Positions 1 to 10,068 of a stretch of DNA of 64,000 nucleotides are shown here, one piece after another. Positions within the stretch are counted from its first letter, which is position 1, and every line of letters begins with the position of its first letter. Both the position numbers and the translations under genes were made by a program. The stretch is from Synoicihabitans lomoniglobus (lineage in GTDB: Bacteria > Verrucomicrobiota > Verrucomicrobiia > Opitutales > Opitutaceae). The stretch covers positions 305,501 through 369,500 of the forward strand of contig NZ_CP119075.1 of assembly GCF_029023725.1 (NCBI RefSeq), read 5' to 3'. The notes beneath the pieces are model-generated. The model was given only the letters and a program-made list of their open reading frames with translations. It was not told the DNA's origin and made no database searches.

Positions 1-337
1 AACCGGTGACGCCGCTGGTGATCGCCTCGTAAACGAATCCGTCGTTGGAAAAGGACGTCAGCACGATAACTCGCGTGCTGGGCAAAGACTTGAGAATGGT
101 GCGGCAGGCGGAAAACCCGGTTCCGTCCGGCAGCCGAATATCCAGCAGGATCAAGTCCGGTTTCAGGAGCAGGGCTTGTTCGATGGCCTCGGCGACAGAA
201 CCGGCCTCGCCGCAAACTTCCAGGCGGTCCTCGGAGTTGTGCGTTTGAATCACGGAGCGAATCCCTTCCCGGACCAACACGCTGTCATCCACGATGAGGA
301 TGCGTGAATTGCGCGGCGGGGATTCGATGAGACTCAT
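1..337 (-). CDS. Response regulator, NarL/FixJ-like receiver domain (C-terminus outside window)
   Basis: Reading leftward from an ATG at 337, the translation starts MSLIESPPRNSRILIVDDSV and continues open to the window edge. The receiver-domain signatures are visible: the acidic VDDS pair near residue 19, the phospho-acceptor aspartate in LILLDIRLPDG near residue 66, and the switch threonine in VIVLTSF near residue 91. The output domain is cut off. The LVREGIRSVI helix is typical of the NarL/FixJ class, so a LuxR-type HTH is expected further left, but that is inference. It is divergent from rpsT, with about 230 bases between them. The partner kinase is not in the window. Confidence 0.85.
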   Translation of the reverse strand, partial: MSLIESPPRNSRILIVDDSVLVREGIRSVIQTHNSEDRLEVCGEAGSVAEAIEQALLLKPDLILLDIRLPDGTGFSACRTILKSLPSTRVIVLTSFSNDGFVYEAITSGVTG

Positions 338-571
338 ATTGGCTGGTGGTGTGGTGGCGACGACTCGAACGGACCAGTTAAGGCACGAGGCCTGTGGCTG
401 GAAAGGGTTGATTTGGGTTTGTCATGCAAACATTACAACGCTTCGCAGGCAGTCGAACATGGTTTCTCCGGACCGAGACGTTCCAACGCGGGACACGACC
501 GGGACCAATTCGCCCTTGACTCGACTGCGGTGGTTTGAGTTTTTCGACCTCTTACAACTTTCACAATCATC

Positions 572-829
572 ATGGCAAACACCACGTCCGCACTCAAAGC
601 CGCTCGCCAGACCGAGCGCAACACCGCCCGCAACAAAGCGGTAAAGACCCGTCTGAAGACTCTCCGCAAGAAGCTCAACACCGCTGTCGAAGCCGGTGAC
701 AAGGATGCGGTCAAAACGGCGGGCTCCGCCTTGGCCTCCGCCATGGATCGCGCCACCAAGTCCGGCGTCGTGCATCGCAACGCTTCCGCCCGGACCAAGT
801 CCCACGTGGCCAAGATCCTCGCCAAGTAA
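572..829 (+). CDS. rpsT: 30S ribosomal protein S20
   Basis: This 85-residue, Lys/Arg/Ala-rich helical protein begins MANTTSALKAARQTERNTAR and has the bS20 pattern of an N-terminal basic helix (KAARQTERNTARNKAVKTRLKT split over two helices) and a C-terminal NASARTKSHVAKIL segment. Length matches the family (about 85-90 residues). bS20 binds 16S rRNA in the 30S body during assembly. It stands alone as a single gene and is followed directly by a strong intrinsic terminator, so it is probably monocistronic. Identification is by family resemblance and is secure. Confidence 0.96.
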   Translation: MANTTSALKAARQTERNTARNKAVKTRLKTLRKKLNTAVEAGDKDAVKTAGSALASAMDRATKSGVVHRNASARTKSHVAKILAK

Positions 830-855
830 GCGAGTTTCTTCGTTCTCCGTTTTTT

Positions 856-896
856 AAAAACCCCGCGCAGCTTCGGCTTTGCGGGGTTTTTGTTTT
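856..896 (+). terminator. Rho-independent terminator of rpsT
   Basis: The run AAAAACCCCGC is followed after a short loop by GCGGGGTTTTTGTTTT, a GC-rich stem with a T tract, 27 bases after the rpsT stop codon. Confidence 0.9.
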
Positions 897-923
897 GGCG
901 TGGTGGGCCGAGACCGGTAGCTG

Positions 924-3749
924 ATGAGTTCCTTGCCCGACTCTGCTACCGCTTCTCCTGCTTTGACTGTGTTGCCGTGGGATCAACCCGTGCCGCGCAC
1001 CGTGGCGAAATGGTTGGCCGAGGAAGTGGCGTGGCGTGGCGACGAGCCGTTGGATTTGGGCGATTGGGTGGTGGTCGTGCCCAGCCGGGGAGCGGGGCGT
1101 CGTTTGCGTGAAGCGTTGGCCGTGCTCGCCGCCGCAAGCGGTCAGGCGGTTTTTCCCCCACGGGTGATGATGCCCGAGGCGTTGCCGGCGACCTTGGCCG
1201 CGCTGCCAGCGATCGCCAGTCGCAGCGAAGCGCAGATGGCCTGGGTGCGAGTATTGCTGGAGGCGCGGTTGTCGGAATATCGGGCAGTGATTCCGTTGGA
1301 CCCGCCTCGCCGGGATTTTAACTGGGCCCACGCGCTGGCGACACGGTTGCAGCGCGTGCAGGGCGAGTTGGGGGAGGAGGGCCTGCGCATGGTCGATGTC
1401 GCGGCCACGCCCGACTTTCCCGAGACGGTGCGGTGGCAGCAACTCGCCCGCCTCGAGGGCGCTTTCGACGACGTATTGGCCGGAGCGGGACTTACCGCGC
1501 GCGCTGCGGCAGAACGCCGGGCGCTGAGCGCGGTGACGCTGCCACCGGGGTGTCGTCGTGCGGCCGTGCTGGCCGCCCCCGATTTGTTGGCGGTGGCTCG
1601 CCGCTACTTGGAAGCGTTGGCGATGCACGTGCGCGTGGATGTGGTGGTGGTGGGTGAGCCCGATGAAGATGGGGCGGCTCGATTTGATGCGTGGGGGCGT
1701 CCGCGCACGGACCATTGGTCGCCACGTCCCTTTGCCCTGCCCGCGTTTGATCAACAAGTGCGGTTGGAACCCGACCCGAGCGCGCAGGCGCAACGCATCG
1801 CGACCATTGCCGCGCAGGCCCCCGAGCCGGACGAATGGTTGACGGTGACACTGGCGGACCCGGCGGTGGCGGCACCGTTGCAAAACGAGCTCACCAACGC
1901 CGGATTGCCATGCTTTAATCCGGAGGGGGAACCGTGGGCGCGCGGGCCGTTGTATGGATTGCTCGGCGGGTGGGCGGAGTTGCTGGCGGAACCGTCGGTG
2001 CGGGCGGTCGGGCACCTGTTGCATCAACCTGATTTGTTGAAGTATTGGTCGGCGTCCCCAGTCGACTTTTCGGCCGAAACCTTGCTCAAACAGTGGGACC
2101 GTTTACGGGGAGAGTTTTTACCGACCGATCTGGCGGCGGCGCAGCGGCAGGCGGCGCGATTTCCGATGTTGGCGCGGGCGCTGGCGGATTTGGACCGTTG
2201 GCGGCAACGCCTGCTCCGGGAACCTTTTGGCGAGTCGGCCATTGCGGTGCTGGGCGAGTTCTACGCGGGGCGCGCGATCGCGTCGGGCTCCGCTTTGGCC
2301 GATGCGGCCGAGCATTGGGTGGAAACGGTCCAGACGGTGGATCGCGCCGCGCGGTTGTATGACGCGCTGACTACGGCGGAGCGTTGGCAATGGGCTTTGC
2401 GCGTCTTTACAGAGGGAGCGCGATTTGGCCCCAAACCGGCCGGGGCCTTGGAGCTCGGAGGATGGTTGGAATTGCTCTGGAGCGACGCGCCGCGACTGGT
2501 GCTGGCGGGGGCCAACGACGGATGTTTACCCGACGCCGTTTCCGGTGACGCCTTTCTGCCGGAAGCACTGCGGGAGATGCTGGGGCTGCGCACCAACGCG
2601 GAGCGTCTTGCCCGCGATGCTTATCTGCTGGCGGCCGCCGTCGCGTCGCGGCCCGGACCGCGCGACGTGGAGATTTTGGTCGGCAAAACGACACGAGCCG
2701 GGGAGCCGCTGCGGCCTTCGTCGTTGCTGTTGCTCACGCGCGACGCCGATCTACCCGGTCGGGTGCGTCATCTGTTTCGGGCCGCTGCCTCGCGGGGGGC
2801 GAACCTGCCATGGCGGCGGGCGTGGCGGATGGACCCGCGGCAGGCCCCGCCCCCGGTGCGTGTATCCGTCACGGCGTTACGGGATTGGATGGCGTGTCCG
2901 TTTCGCTTTTATCTGAAGCACGTGCTGCGCATGGAGGCGCTGGACTTGGCCAAGGTGGAGCTCGACGCGCGTGACTTCGGCACACTGGTGCACGCGGCCC
3001 TGCAGGCGATGGGGGAGGACGAGGCGCTGCGCGACAGCGCGGACGAGGCGATCTTGAGCGCCGGTTTGTTGGCCAAGTTCGACGCGGAGGCGCAGGCCCG
3101 TTTTGGCGAAAATCGCAGTTTGCCGTTGGTCATCCAGTTGGAATCCGGGCGACAGCGGTTGCGCCGGGCGGCGGCTTTGCAGGCACAAATCCGGACCGAC
3201 GGATGGCGCATCGAAGCGGTGGAACACGAATTCTCGATCCCGATCGGTCCGCTGCAGGTGCGCGGTAAAATCGATCGGATTGACCGCCACGACGACGGCC
3301 GGGTGCGGGTCATCGACTATAAGACATCCGATGCTCCCGCCGCGCCGCTGGATGCGCATTTGGGCCGGGTGCGGGAGGCCGATTTAGCGCGTCCGGAGTG
3401 GCTGCGTTGGGAGTGGGCCGGAAAGGAAAAGCGCTGGGTCGATCTGCAACTGCCGCTCTATTGTCGCGCCTTGGCGGCGGATTACGGCACCGAGCTGAGT
3501 TGTGCCTATTTCAACCTTTCCAAGGCGGTGGGGGAAACCGATCTGTCTTTCTGGCCGGAGGGCGACCCTGCGCTGCAGGCGGCGGCCGAGGCCTGCGCGG
3601 AGCATATCGCGGCGGCGATCGGTGCGGGTGAATTCTGGCCGCCGGTGGAGGAAATGGGGTGGGGGGACGAGGACTGGGCCACGTTGTTTCATCACGGGGT
3701 GGCCGCCAGTGTCGCCGATGGATGGATACAACAGGGAGGGGCGTCGTGA
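924..3749 (+). CDS. addB: AddB-like subunit of a helicase-nuclease, PD-(D/E)XK type
   Basis: This 941-residue protein belongs with AddB-type partners of RecBCD-like double-strand-break repair enzymes. The N-terminal half (WVVVVPSRGAGRRLREAL near residues 48-65) is the degenerate, non-ATPase helicase fold of AddB, with no Walker A lysine. The C-terminal part from about residue 645 (SVTALRDWMACPFRFYLKHV) is the nuclease domain. Its catalytic residues lie in GKIDRIDRHDDGRVRVIDYKTSD near 780-802 (aspartate, then D-Y-K). The four-cysteine iron-sulfur staple of Bacillus AddB is not evident, because only one cysteine sits at the start of the nuclease domain. Its TGA overlaps the GTG of addA, so the two are translationally coupled. 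Confidence 0.88.
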   Translation: MSSLPDSATASPALTVLPWDQPVPRTVAKWLAEEVAWRGDEPLDLGDWVVVVPSRGAGRRLREALAVLAAASGQAVFPPRVMMPEALPATLAALPAIASRSEAQMAWVRVLLEARLSEYRAVIPLDPPRRDFNWAHALATRLQRVQGELGEEGLRMVDVAATPDFPETVRWQQLARLEGAFDDVLAGAGLTARAAAERRALSAVTLPPGCRRAAVLAAPDLLAVARRYLEALAMHVRVDVVVVGEPDEDGAARFDAWGRPRTDHWSPRPFALPAFDQQVRLEPDPSAQAQRIATIAAQAPEPDEWLTVTLADPAVAAPLQNELTNAGLPCFNPEGEPWARGPLYGLLGGWAELLAEPSVRAVGHLLHQPDLLKYWSASPVDFSAETLLKQWDRLRGEFLPTDLAAAQRQAARFPMLARALADLDRWRQRLLREPFGESAIAVLGEFYAGRAIASGSALADAAEHWVETVQTVDRAARLYDALTTAERWQWALRVFTEGARFGPKPAGALELGGWLELLWSDAPRLVLAGANDGCLPDAVSGDAFLPEALREMLGLRTNAERLARDAYLLAAAVASRPGPRDVEILVGKTTRAGEPLRPSSLLLLTRDADLPGRVRHLFRAAASRGANLPWRRAWRMDPRQAPPPVRVSVTALRDWMACPFRFYLKHVLRMEALDLAKVELDARDFGTLVHAALQAMGEDEALRDSADEAILSAGLLAKFDAEAQARFGENRSLPLVIQLESGRQRLRRAAALQAQIRTDGWRIEAVEHEFSIPIGPLQVRGKIDRIDRHDDGRVRVIDYKTSDAPAAPLDAHLGRVREADLARPEWLRWEWAGKEKRWVDLQLPLYCRALAADYGTELSCAYFNLSKAVGETDLSFWPEGDPALQAAAEACAEHIAAAIGAGEFWPPVEEMGWGDEDWATLFHHGVAASVADGWIQQGGAS

Positions 3750-6700
3750 GCGATCTCGGTCACCTGATGATTCTGGCGTCGGCGGGCGCGGGGAAAACCT
3801 ATGCGCTGACGACTCGTTTTGTGCGTTTGCTGGCGCTGGGGGCTCCGCCCGAGCGCATCGTGGCGCTGACTTTTACGCGCAAGGCGGCGGGCGAGTTTTT
3901 TGACGAGATTCTGAACCGTTTGGCGGCGGCGGCGACCGAGGCGAAGGCGGCGCGCACGCTCGCGCGGGAGATCGAACAGGGGGACTTCGGGACCGAAGAT
4001 TTCCTGGGACTGCTCCGGGCCATGATCAACGCGATGTCGCGATTGCACCTCGGGACGTTGGATGGGTTCTTTTCCCGGCTCGTGCAGGCGTTTCCGCTCG
4101 AGCTGGGTCTCGGTGGTGAGTTCACGTTGCTGGAGGAAGCGACGGCCCGGCGGGAACGTCAGCGTGTGCTGGGCTTGATTTTTGGCGTCGGCGCGACGAG
4201 CGAGGCGGCGCGGGATGACTTTCTGGAGGCCTTCAAACGGGCGACCTACGGGGTGGAGGAGAAGGGGCTGCAGCGACGGCTGGACCGGTTTTTGGATGAG
4301 CACGGTGAAACTTATCTGGCGGCACCGAACGGCGACGCCTGGGGAAATCCGGCGCGAATCTGGCCGGAGGGTTGTCCGTGGTTGGATGAGTCCGAACCGA
4401 TCGCGGCGGCGGCCGAGCGTTGTCGCGAGGCGTTGCCCTGGGCGGAGTTCAATGAAAAGCAACGCGCCCGGTGGGAGGACTTTTTCACGGCGCTGCAGGA
4501 GTGGGTGCCCGGGGCCGTGTTGCCGAAGCCGGTGGAATACCTGCTGAAGAATGCGTTGGCCGTGTGGGACGGCCTGTGGGCCGGCGATGCGGTCATGACC
4601 ATCGAACGACGCAAGGTGTCGCTGGATCCGGCGACGGGTCGTGCGATTGCCGGGGTGATGCGAGCGATCGTGGCGGCGGAGTTCACTCGTAAATTCGAGA
4701 TCACCCGGGGTATTCACGCGGTGTTGGCACTCTACGATCGCGTCTACGACGACCAAGTGAGACGCACGGGACAACTTACGTTTGCCGACGTGCAGCGACT
4801 GTTGCAGCCGGATGGTCCCGGCGCGATGGACGCGGAGCGGCGACTGTTGATCGATTGGCGGTTGGACGCGCGCTTCGATCACTGGTTGCTCGACGAATTC
4901 CAGGACACCAGCCGGCGGCAGTGGGCGATTCTGCGAAATCTCATCGATGAGGCGGTGCAGGACCCGGAAGGTCGGCGAAGCTTTTTTTACGTCGGTGACG
5001 TGAAGCAGGCGATCTACGCATGGCGCGGGGGTGATGCGCGTTTGTTTCGGGAAATATTCGACTACTACAATGAGGCGGCACCGGGCTCGATTGGGGAGCA
5101 ACACCTGACGCAGTCCTGGCGTTCCGGACCGGCCGTGATCGCGATGGTCAATGCCGTCTGCGGTGAGGCGGATGCGTTGAGCGCGATGGTCCCGCCGGTC
5201 GTGGTGGAACGTTGGATACGCGATTGGCGGGCGCATGAATCGGCCCGACCCCAACTGGCGGGGTTCGCGGCGCTGCGGCAAGCGGACGACGAGGCGGGGC
5301 GCTTTGCGGAGACGTTGCGCATTCTGGGCGACATCGACCCGGCGGAGCGCGGCCTGACCGTGGCGGTGTTGGTGCAGAAAAACGATACGGGCGCACGCTT
5401 GGCGGAGTATCTGCGCGCCGAGGGGGGATTGGCGGCGATCGCGGAGAGCGACCTGCACATCGCTTTCGACAACCCGTTCACATGCGGGTTGCTTGCCCTG
5501 CTGCGCTGGGCGGCGTATCCGGCCGACAGCATGGCGCGGGAAGCGGTCGCGATGTCGCCGGTGGCCCGGGTGCTGGATGAGTTGGGTTGGCGCGATCCCA
5601 GTCAGGTTTGCACGGAAGTGTTGGCGGAAATCGATGCGGCGGGATTTGCCGGGATGTTGTTCGACTGGGTGCGGCGGATGGAACCGCATATCGCGGCGGA
5701 CGATCACTTCAGCCGACTGCGCGGGCGGCAATTGATCGAAGCCGCGGAAGCGTTCGATGAAAACGGCGGGCGCGATGTGGCGGAGTTTCTCGATTGGATG
5801 GCGGCGCACACGCTGCGCGAGGCGGAGGCCCCGGGAGTGATCCGCGTGATGACCGTGCACAAAGCCAAAGGATTGGGGTTCGATGTCGTGGTGTTGCCCG
5901 ATTTGCAGGGGCAAAGTGTGGACCAGCGGCGCAAGGGGTTGGCCGTGCACCGGGACGCGCACCACGAGGTGGATTGGGTGCTGGACCTGCCCACGATGCA
6001 GTTGGCGCAGAATGATTCCGTCTTCGCGGAACAGATTGACGCGGAGAAGGCCGAGTCGGCTTACGAGGCATTGTGCAAACTTTACGTGGCGCTCACCCGG
6101 GCGAAGCAGGCGCTTTACGTGGTGATGGAGCCGGTCGGGCGATCGAGTTCCCGGAATTTTCCCAAACTGCTGACGCAGGCCTTGGGTGAAACGTGGCAGG
6201 CGGGGGATCCGGATTGGTTCAGAGATCTGTCGACGCCGGAAGCGGACGTTGCGGTGGCGGATGAGTCCTCCCGAATTGAACCGCCGGAGCAAATCGAGCG
6301 TATGGTGCGTCGATCACCTCGCACGCCCGCGGGCGGCGCGACCGTTTTCTTGCCGGGCGAGCGCTGGTTTGCGGCCAAATCGAGTTCCCGGGCGGCATGG
6401 GGCACGACGGTGCACGAGCTGCTGGGCACCATCGAATGGCTGACGGCGGAGGAACTCGGCGACTGGGTTGAGCGAATGATCACGGCGGGCCGCGATGCGG
6501 AGGCAGTCAGGGCGGTCGCCGAGCTCTGGAAGAGTGCGGAGACCCGCGCCCTCTTTGAACGTCCCTCCACGGGTGAGACCGATGTATGGCGGGAGCGAGC
6601 CTACGAATGGGCTGATGGTGCGACTTGGACATCGGGTGTTTTCGATCGCGTGGTGGTTGAGCGGGACGACCGCGGAATGGCCCGGTCTTTAAAGGTTTAC

Positions 6701-6874
6701 GACTTTAAGACTGATGAAGTTGGCCAAGGGTCGTTGGATGCCCAAGCCGAAGGCTACCGACCGCAATTGACGCAATATGCCGAGGCGGCGGCCCGATTGG
6801 CCCAAGTAGCATTGTCGCAGGTCACGGTTGCGGTGGTTTTTGTGCGTGCAGGACGGGTGGTGGAATTGCGGTGA
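3746..6874 (+). CDS. addA: AddA-like UvrD-family helicase-nuclease
   Basis: The start chosen is the GTG at 3746, which overlaps the addB stop as GTGA and lies behind an AGGGAGGGG ribosome-binding site; the in-frame upstream ATG would sit inside addB. The 1042-residue product carries the superfamily 1A motifs in order: Walker A ASAGAGKT (lysine near 17), motif II DEFQDTS near 383, motif [15 protein letters not shown] near 417, motif [14 protein letters not shown] near 703, and motif [13 protein letters not shown] near 780. A C-terminal nuclease core follows (GTTVHELLG, then KVYDFKTDE near 985). With AddB it would process DNA ends for RecA loading, as RecBCD does in enterics. Confidence 0.9.
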   Translation: MSDLGHLMILASAGAGKTYALTTRFVRLLALGAPPERIVALTFTRKAAGEFFDEILNRLAAAATEAKAARTLAREIEQGDFGTEDFLGLLRAMINAMSRLHLGTLDGFFSRLVQAFPLELGLGGEFTLLEEATARRERQRVLGLIFGVGATSEAARDDFLEAFKRATYGVEEKGLQRRLDRFLDEHGETYLAAPNGDAWGNPARIWPEGCPWLDESEPIAAAAERCREALPWAEFNEKQRARWEDFFTALQEWVPGAVLPKPVEYLLKNALAVWDGLWAGDAVMTIERRKVSLDPATGRAIAGVMRAIVAAEFTRKFEITRGIHAVLALYDRVYDDQVRRTGQLTFADVQRLLQPDGPGAMDAERRLLIDWRLDARFDHWLLDEFQDTSRRQWAILRNLIDEAVQDPEGRRSFFYVGDVKQAIYAWRGGDARLFREIFDYYNEAAPGSIGEQHLTQSWRSGPAVIAMVNAVCGEADALSAMVPPVVVERWIRDWRAHESARPQLAGFAALRQADDEAGRFAETLRILGDIDPAERGLTVAVLVQKNDTGARLAEYLRAEGGLAAIAESDLHIAFDNPFTCGLLALLRWAAYPADSMAREAVAMSPVARVLDELGWRDPSQVCTEVLAEIDAAGFAGMLFDWVRRMEPHIAADDHFSRLRGRQLIEAAEAFDENGGRDVAEFLDWMAAHTLREAEAPGVIRVMTVHKAKGLGFDVVVLPDLQGQSVDQRRKGLAVHRDAHHEVDWVLDLPTMQLAQNDSVFAEQIDAEKAESAYEALCKLYVALTRAKQALYVVMEPVGRSSSRNFPKLLTQALGETWQAGDPDWFRDLSTPEADVAVADESSRIEPPEQIERMVRRSPRTPAGGATVFLPGERWFAAKSSSRAAWGTTVHELLGTIEWLTAEELGDWVERMITAGRDAEAVRAVAELWKSAETRALFERPSTGETDVWRERAYEWADGATWTSGVFDRVVVERDDRGMARSLKVYDFKTDEVGQGSLDAQAEGYRPQLTQYAEAAARLAQVALSQVTVAVVFVRAGRVVELR

Positions 6875-6948
6875 ATTCGCGCTTTACACGCCCGAACGTG
6901 ACCGGCAGGTTGTCCGGCTCTTTTCTTCAATCGAATCACTTTCCAGTC

Positions 6949-7044
6949 ATGGGTAATCTCAAAAAGAAGCGCCGTCTCCAAATGAACAAGCACAAGCGTC
7001 GTAAGCGCTTGAAGTCGAACCGGCACAAGAAGCGTTCATGGTAA
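6949..7044 (+). CDS. 31-residue basic protein, bS22 / AURKAIP1-COX24 family
   Basis: An ATG at 6949 opens a 31-codon frame ending TAA. The peptide starts [20 protein letters not shown] and more than half of its residues are Lys or Arg. It matches the layout of the short bacterial proteins called AURKAIP1/COX24-domain proteins, whose mycobacterial member is the small-subunit ribosomal protein bS22 (start MG, two basic helices, central M-x-K-x-K-x-R). The role is therefore probably ribosome binding. It has its own terminator 48 bases downstream and is 74 bases after addA. The assignment comes from sequence pattern only. Confidence 0.8.
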   Translation: MGNLKKKRRLQMNKHKRRKRLKSNRHKKRSW

Positions 7045-7091
7045 ACGCTCGCGGTCACGCGTAGGCGTGGTCCGTTTCAGCTACCGTTTTC

Positions 7092-7121
7092 AAACCCGCT
7101 GTGGAGATGCAGCGGGTTTTT
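7092..7121 (+). terminator. Rho-independent terminator after the bS22-like gene
   Basis: AAACCCGCTG and CAGCGGGTTTTT form a 10-bp stem with an 8-base loop and a T run. The following ~215 bases up to 7337 hold no gene and presumably contain the promoter of the pil-like operon. Confidence 0.88.
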
Positions 7122-7337
7122 CGCGTGGGCGGAATGGGGCGTTTAAATGTAAAAAATCGAGCGCGAGAGCGGGTATGCTAATGGATGGTAAATACCTTTT
7201 TGCGAGGGCTTAAGCGCCGGAATTAGCCTTGTCTTGCCGGTCCTTCGGTTAGAGTTTTGCAATGTCACCGTCGTCTCGTCGGCTTATCATCCTTTCGCTG
7301 ACTCAGACCCCGGAATACTCCCTACGTCACCCGCCGC

Positions 7338-8375
7338 ATGTTTTTCGCCACCAAACCGAAAGGCCTTTTTGTCGAATTCGCCAATCACTCCCGTCGGGTG
7401 GTGAGGGCAAATTCGGCTACCAGTCCCATGGTCATTGAGGAGTTCGCCGCGTGCGATGAAACCGATGAAGAAGGCTGGGGGGAGATTCTGGAGCATTTTC
7501 TGCCCAAGAAATCCACGCATGGATTGCTGCAGGCTCAATGCAGCGTGTTTCCGGAAAAGCGATTGCTGCGGCGTTCCACCATCGATCCCCGACGGGTCAA
7601 GGAAGACGGGTATCTGAGCGAATTTGCCGCGAGCCAATATCGCATTGAGCCGGAAGGTTACAATTTGGCCTTCATCAATGCGTCCAACGGTGCGGAGTAT
7701 AACATGGCCGACCCGACGGAGAAAGAGGTCATGGTGGTGGGCATTCCCAAGGAGGGCCTCGATGAAGCACAGGATGCGGTGCTGGCGGAGGGCGTTTACC
7801 CGGATCGTCTGGAGTTTGGCTCGCTGGCCTGCATCGGTGCCCTGGCGGACTATCTGAAGTTCAACGAGATCAAGGCGCCGGTGGTCGTGTTGGAACTGGA
7901 GCTCAATTCCGCGCACTCGTTCATCGTTTCGGCCGATGGGGTCGAGGCGTCGCGGTTGCTGCCGCATGGGCTCAGCTCGATGATACCAGTGGTGCAGAAG
8001 GAGCTCGGCTTGAAGGACGAGGAATCGGCGAAGAAATTGTTTTTCTCCAATACCTTCGACTTCACCGGCATGGGCCCGACCTTGATCAAGCGCCTCTTGC
8101 ATGAGTTGCAGTCCTCCATCGGGTTTTTCGAAGTTCAGACCGGACAATCCATCAGCAGTGTGTTCTGCCCCAATCTTTCCTCGAAGTTGTCCTGGTTGGA
8201 GGAAGTCATCGCGACCCAACTTGGCGTGGGCCAGTTGAAGTTAAACCTCATGCCATGGTTGGAGTCTCGGGGCATTACGATTGCTCCCAGTGCCGCCGAA
8301 TTGGAGCTCACCCGCGAATGGTTTGGGGTGCTCAGTCTCATGCCTCGATACGATGCTATCAAAACTGAAGAATAA
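7338..8375 (+). CDS. PilM/GspL-like cytoplasmic protein of a secretin-type pilus/secretion operon
   Basis: This 345-residue protein, with no signal peptide, is the first gene of a five-gene set whose order (actin-like protein, bitopic coiled-coil protein, second bitopic protein, small secreted protein, secretin) equals pilM-N-O-P-Q. Sequence similarity to PilM is weak by eye. The stretches VVLELELNSAHSFIVSADG (residues ~175-193) and LLPHGLSSMIPVV resemble the nucleotide-binding and sugar-kinase-fold segments of PilM. In type IV pilus and type II secretion machines this protein sits at the cytoplasmic face and contacts PilN. Its end overlaps the next gene by 23 bases. The role is inferred mainly from synteny. 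Confidence 0.65.
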   Translation: MFFATKPKGLFVEFANHSRRVVRANSATSPMVIEEFAACDETDEEGWGEILEHFLPKKSTHGLLQAQCSVFPEKRLLRRSTIDPRRVKEDGYLSEFAASQYRIEPEGYNLAFINASNGAEYNMADPTEKEVMVVGIPKEGLDEAQDAVLAEGVYPDRLEFGSLACIGALADYLKFNEIKAPVVVLELELNSAHSFIVSADGVEASRLLPHGLSSMIPVVQKELGLKDEESAKKLFFSNTFDFTGMGPTLIKRLLHELQSSIGFFEVQTGQSISSVFCPNLSSKLSWLEEVIATQLGVGQLKLNLMPWLESRGITIAPSAAELELTREWFGVLSLMPRYDAIKTEE

Positions 8376-8964
8376 GACCGAGTCGGCGACTTCGAAGCTG
8401 CCGGCTTGGCATCTCGACTTTCGCAACACCGATCGACTTCCCGATGTGAAGCCGATTCGGACGGCGTTTTTCATCAATGTCATCGCGATCCTGATCGCCG
8501 CGGCGACGCTGTTCAATTTCGGCAGTCAGGAGATGCAGATCTATTCCATGAACGCCGAGATATCGCGGTTGGAGGATCAGATTGCGAAGGATCAGTATCC
8601 CAGTGCGGCCGCGGTGAAGCTCTTCAAGGAGTTCCAAGCGGACGAAAAGAAAATCAACGAAGTGGCCGAGTTTGTGAAGGCGCCGTTGAAACTCTCCACC
8701 TTCATGCTGCACCTGGGTGAGATCCTGCCCGAAAACATCATGATCAATTCGGTGGATTGGCGGGGATCGGTCATCACGTTGCGAGGCGTGGTGTCAGGCA
8801 CCCCTGACGAAGCCAGCGGCTACGCCTCTGGTTTGGTCGCGACGTTGGATGAGGATGAATTGTTCGGCCCCCTGTTTAGCGACGCGGCCCTCACCAGCCT
8901 GATCCGGAACCCGACCACCGGCAAACTGGCGATGGAGATACGCTTGGAGTTTACCGGCAAATAA
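8353..8964 (+). CDS. PilN-like inner-membrane assembly protein
   Basis: The start chosen is ATG 8353 (MLSKLKNKTE), inside the end of the preceding gene. The 203-residue product has a short cytoplasmic N-terminus, one membrane helix at about residues 37-55 (AFFINVIAILIAAATLF), a coiled-coil segment (MNAEISRLEDQIAKDQ) and a small C-terminal alpha/beta domain (MINSVDWRGSVITLRGVVSG), the plan of PilN/GspL-type proteins. It would form an inner-membrane ring with the next gene product. Assignment rests on topology and gene order. Confidence 0.68.
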   Translation: MLSKLKNKTESATSKLPAWHLDFRNTDRLPDVKPIRTAFFINVIAILIAAATLFNFGSQEMQIYSMNAEISRLEDQIAKDQYPSAAAVKLFKEFQADEKKINEVAEFVKAPLKLSTFMLHLGEILPENIMINSVDWRGSVITLRGVVSGTPDEASGYASGLVATLDEDELFGPLFSDAALTSLIRNPTTGKLAMEIRLEFTGK

Positions 8965-8978
8965 CCCTTGGACCGATC

Positions 8979-9554
8979 ATGGCCTTCGACGCGCAAAACA
9001 TAATTTTCTTCATAAAAAAACATCCCGTGGGAGTAGGGTGCGGGGTGTTGGCCGTTCTGCTCACCATCGGCAGTTACGTGCGGGCGGGGAATATCACCGA
9101 ACTGGAGGCCACCCTCGAGGAGCGCACGCGGCTCAGCGAACGCTACAAAAACAATTTACGCTACGCGAACCGTCTACAGGCCGATGCCGCCAAGGTCAAA
9201 GAGGCGACCGATGCCATCAGCCGTCGGGCCATCGACCCATCGGCGTTGGCCACGAATCTCCAGTTCTTTTATCGTCTGGAATCTGAACTGGATCTGCGCC
9301 TGATCGACCTTCGCCAGGGCATCGCCGACCGTCCGAAGAAAGCCACGATCTACTCCGCCGTGCCCTACACCGTCGCGGTGGAAGGCACCTACATCCAGCT
9401 AATGGACTTCGTGCGGCGGCTGGAAACGGGAGGACACTATGTCCGGTTTCAGACTTCCAATTTCAACCCCAGTCGGGAAGCGGGGGGAGCGCTTACCGGC
9501 ACCGATCCAAAAATCGTGCTCAGTCTCAACCTGCAACTGCTCGGCCGCCAATGA
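8979..9554 (+). CDS. PilO-like inner-membrane assembly protein
   Basis: The 191-residue product has an N-terminal membrane helix (VGVGCGVLAVLLTIGSYV, about residues 16-33), a coiled coil (ITELEATLEERTRLSERYKN), and a C-terminal ferredoxin-like domain around VPYTVAVEGTYIQLMDFVRRLE. The last phrase is characteristic of PilO (V-x-G-x-Y-x-x-L-x-x-F-x-x-x-L-E). It would dimerise with the PilN-like protein and link the cytoplasmic platform to the secretin. Its stop overlaps the next ATG as ATGA. Confidence 0.75.
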   Translation: MAFDAQNIIFFIKKHPVGVGCGVLAVLLTIGSYVRAGNITELEATLEERTRLSERYKNNLRYANRLQADAAKVKEATDAISRRAIDPSALATNLQFFYRLESELDLRLIDLRQGIADRPKKATIYSAVPYTVAVEGTYIQLMDFVRRLETGGHYVRFQTSNFNPSREAGGALTGTDPKIVLSLNLQLLGRQ

Positions 9555-10066
9555 GACCCCTGAATATTCGTATCATCCTCGGGGCCCTCGCGCTCGGTTT
9601 GCTGGGGACCGCGGGGTGGGCGCAACGGGCCGACGTGCTGCCGCCCCAACGCCGCGTGGCCACCGTCGAACAAGCCGTGCATATGCTGGATCGCGGCGGC
9701 GATGAATCGCTGCCCGACGATCTCAATAATCCCTTTTTCCCGAATAGCATGAAGCCCAAGCCCAACGCGCCGGCTCCAGCTCCCGCAGCTCCGGGTGAAC
9801 CCGAAGTGGTTCAGCCGACCGGACCGTCCAACGACTATGATCTGTTGGAAACCATCGCGCCGGAGCTGAATCCCTCGGGCACCATGATCCTGGGCGGACA
9901 ACCGCTGCTGTTGTTTGGACAGAAAAAAATCCGCGTCGGGGATCAACTCCCGATCATTTACCAAGGTAAACGCTACACTCTCACCATCAGCGATATCGAA
10001 TCGTCATTCTTCACCATCCGGCTCGGCGAAGCTGAATACACTCGGCCGATCAAAAACGACAACTGA
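9551..10066 (+). CDS. PilP/GspC-like periplasmic protein
   Basis: This 171-residue secreted protein has a signal peptide at residues 1-24 (ILGALALGLLGTAGWAQ). A proline/alanine-rich linker (KPKPNAPAPAPAAPGEPE) follows near 77-92, then a C-terminal domain of about 70 residues with GGQPLLLFGQKKIRVGDQLP and YTLTISDIESSFFTIRL. This beta-domain resembles the homology region by which GspC and PilP contact the secretin N0 domain. Position immediately before the secretin gene (2-base gap) supports that role. No lipobox cysteine is present, unlike many PilP proteins. Confidence 0.65.
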   Translation: MRPLNIRIILGALALGLLGTAGWAQRADVLPPQRRVATVEQAVHMLDRGGDESLPDDLNNPFFPNSMKPKPNAPAPAPAAPGEPEVVQPTGPSNDYDLLETIAPELNPSGTMILGGQPLLLFGQKKIRVGDQLPIIYQGKRYTLTISDIESSFFTIRLGEAEYTRPIKNDN

Positions 10067-10068
10067 CC

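Noticed and set aside
711..2027. Minus-strand 438-codon frame across rpsT and addB
   Set aside because: Crosses a strong terminator and two certain genes; His/Arg/Gln-rich shadow.
3692..6292. Long minus-strand open frame (866 codons) opposite addA
   Set aside because: Arg/His/Pro-rich composition, no domain, and exact antisense to a clear helicase gene; a product of high GC in the third codon position.
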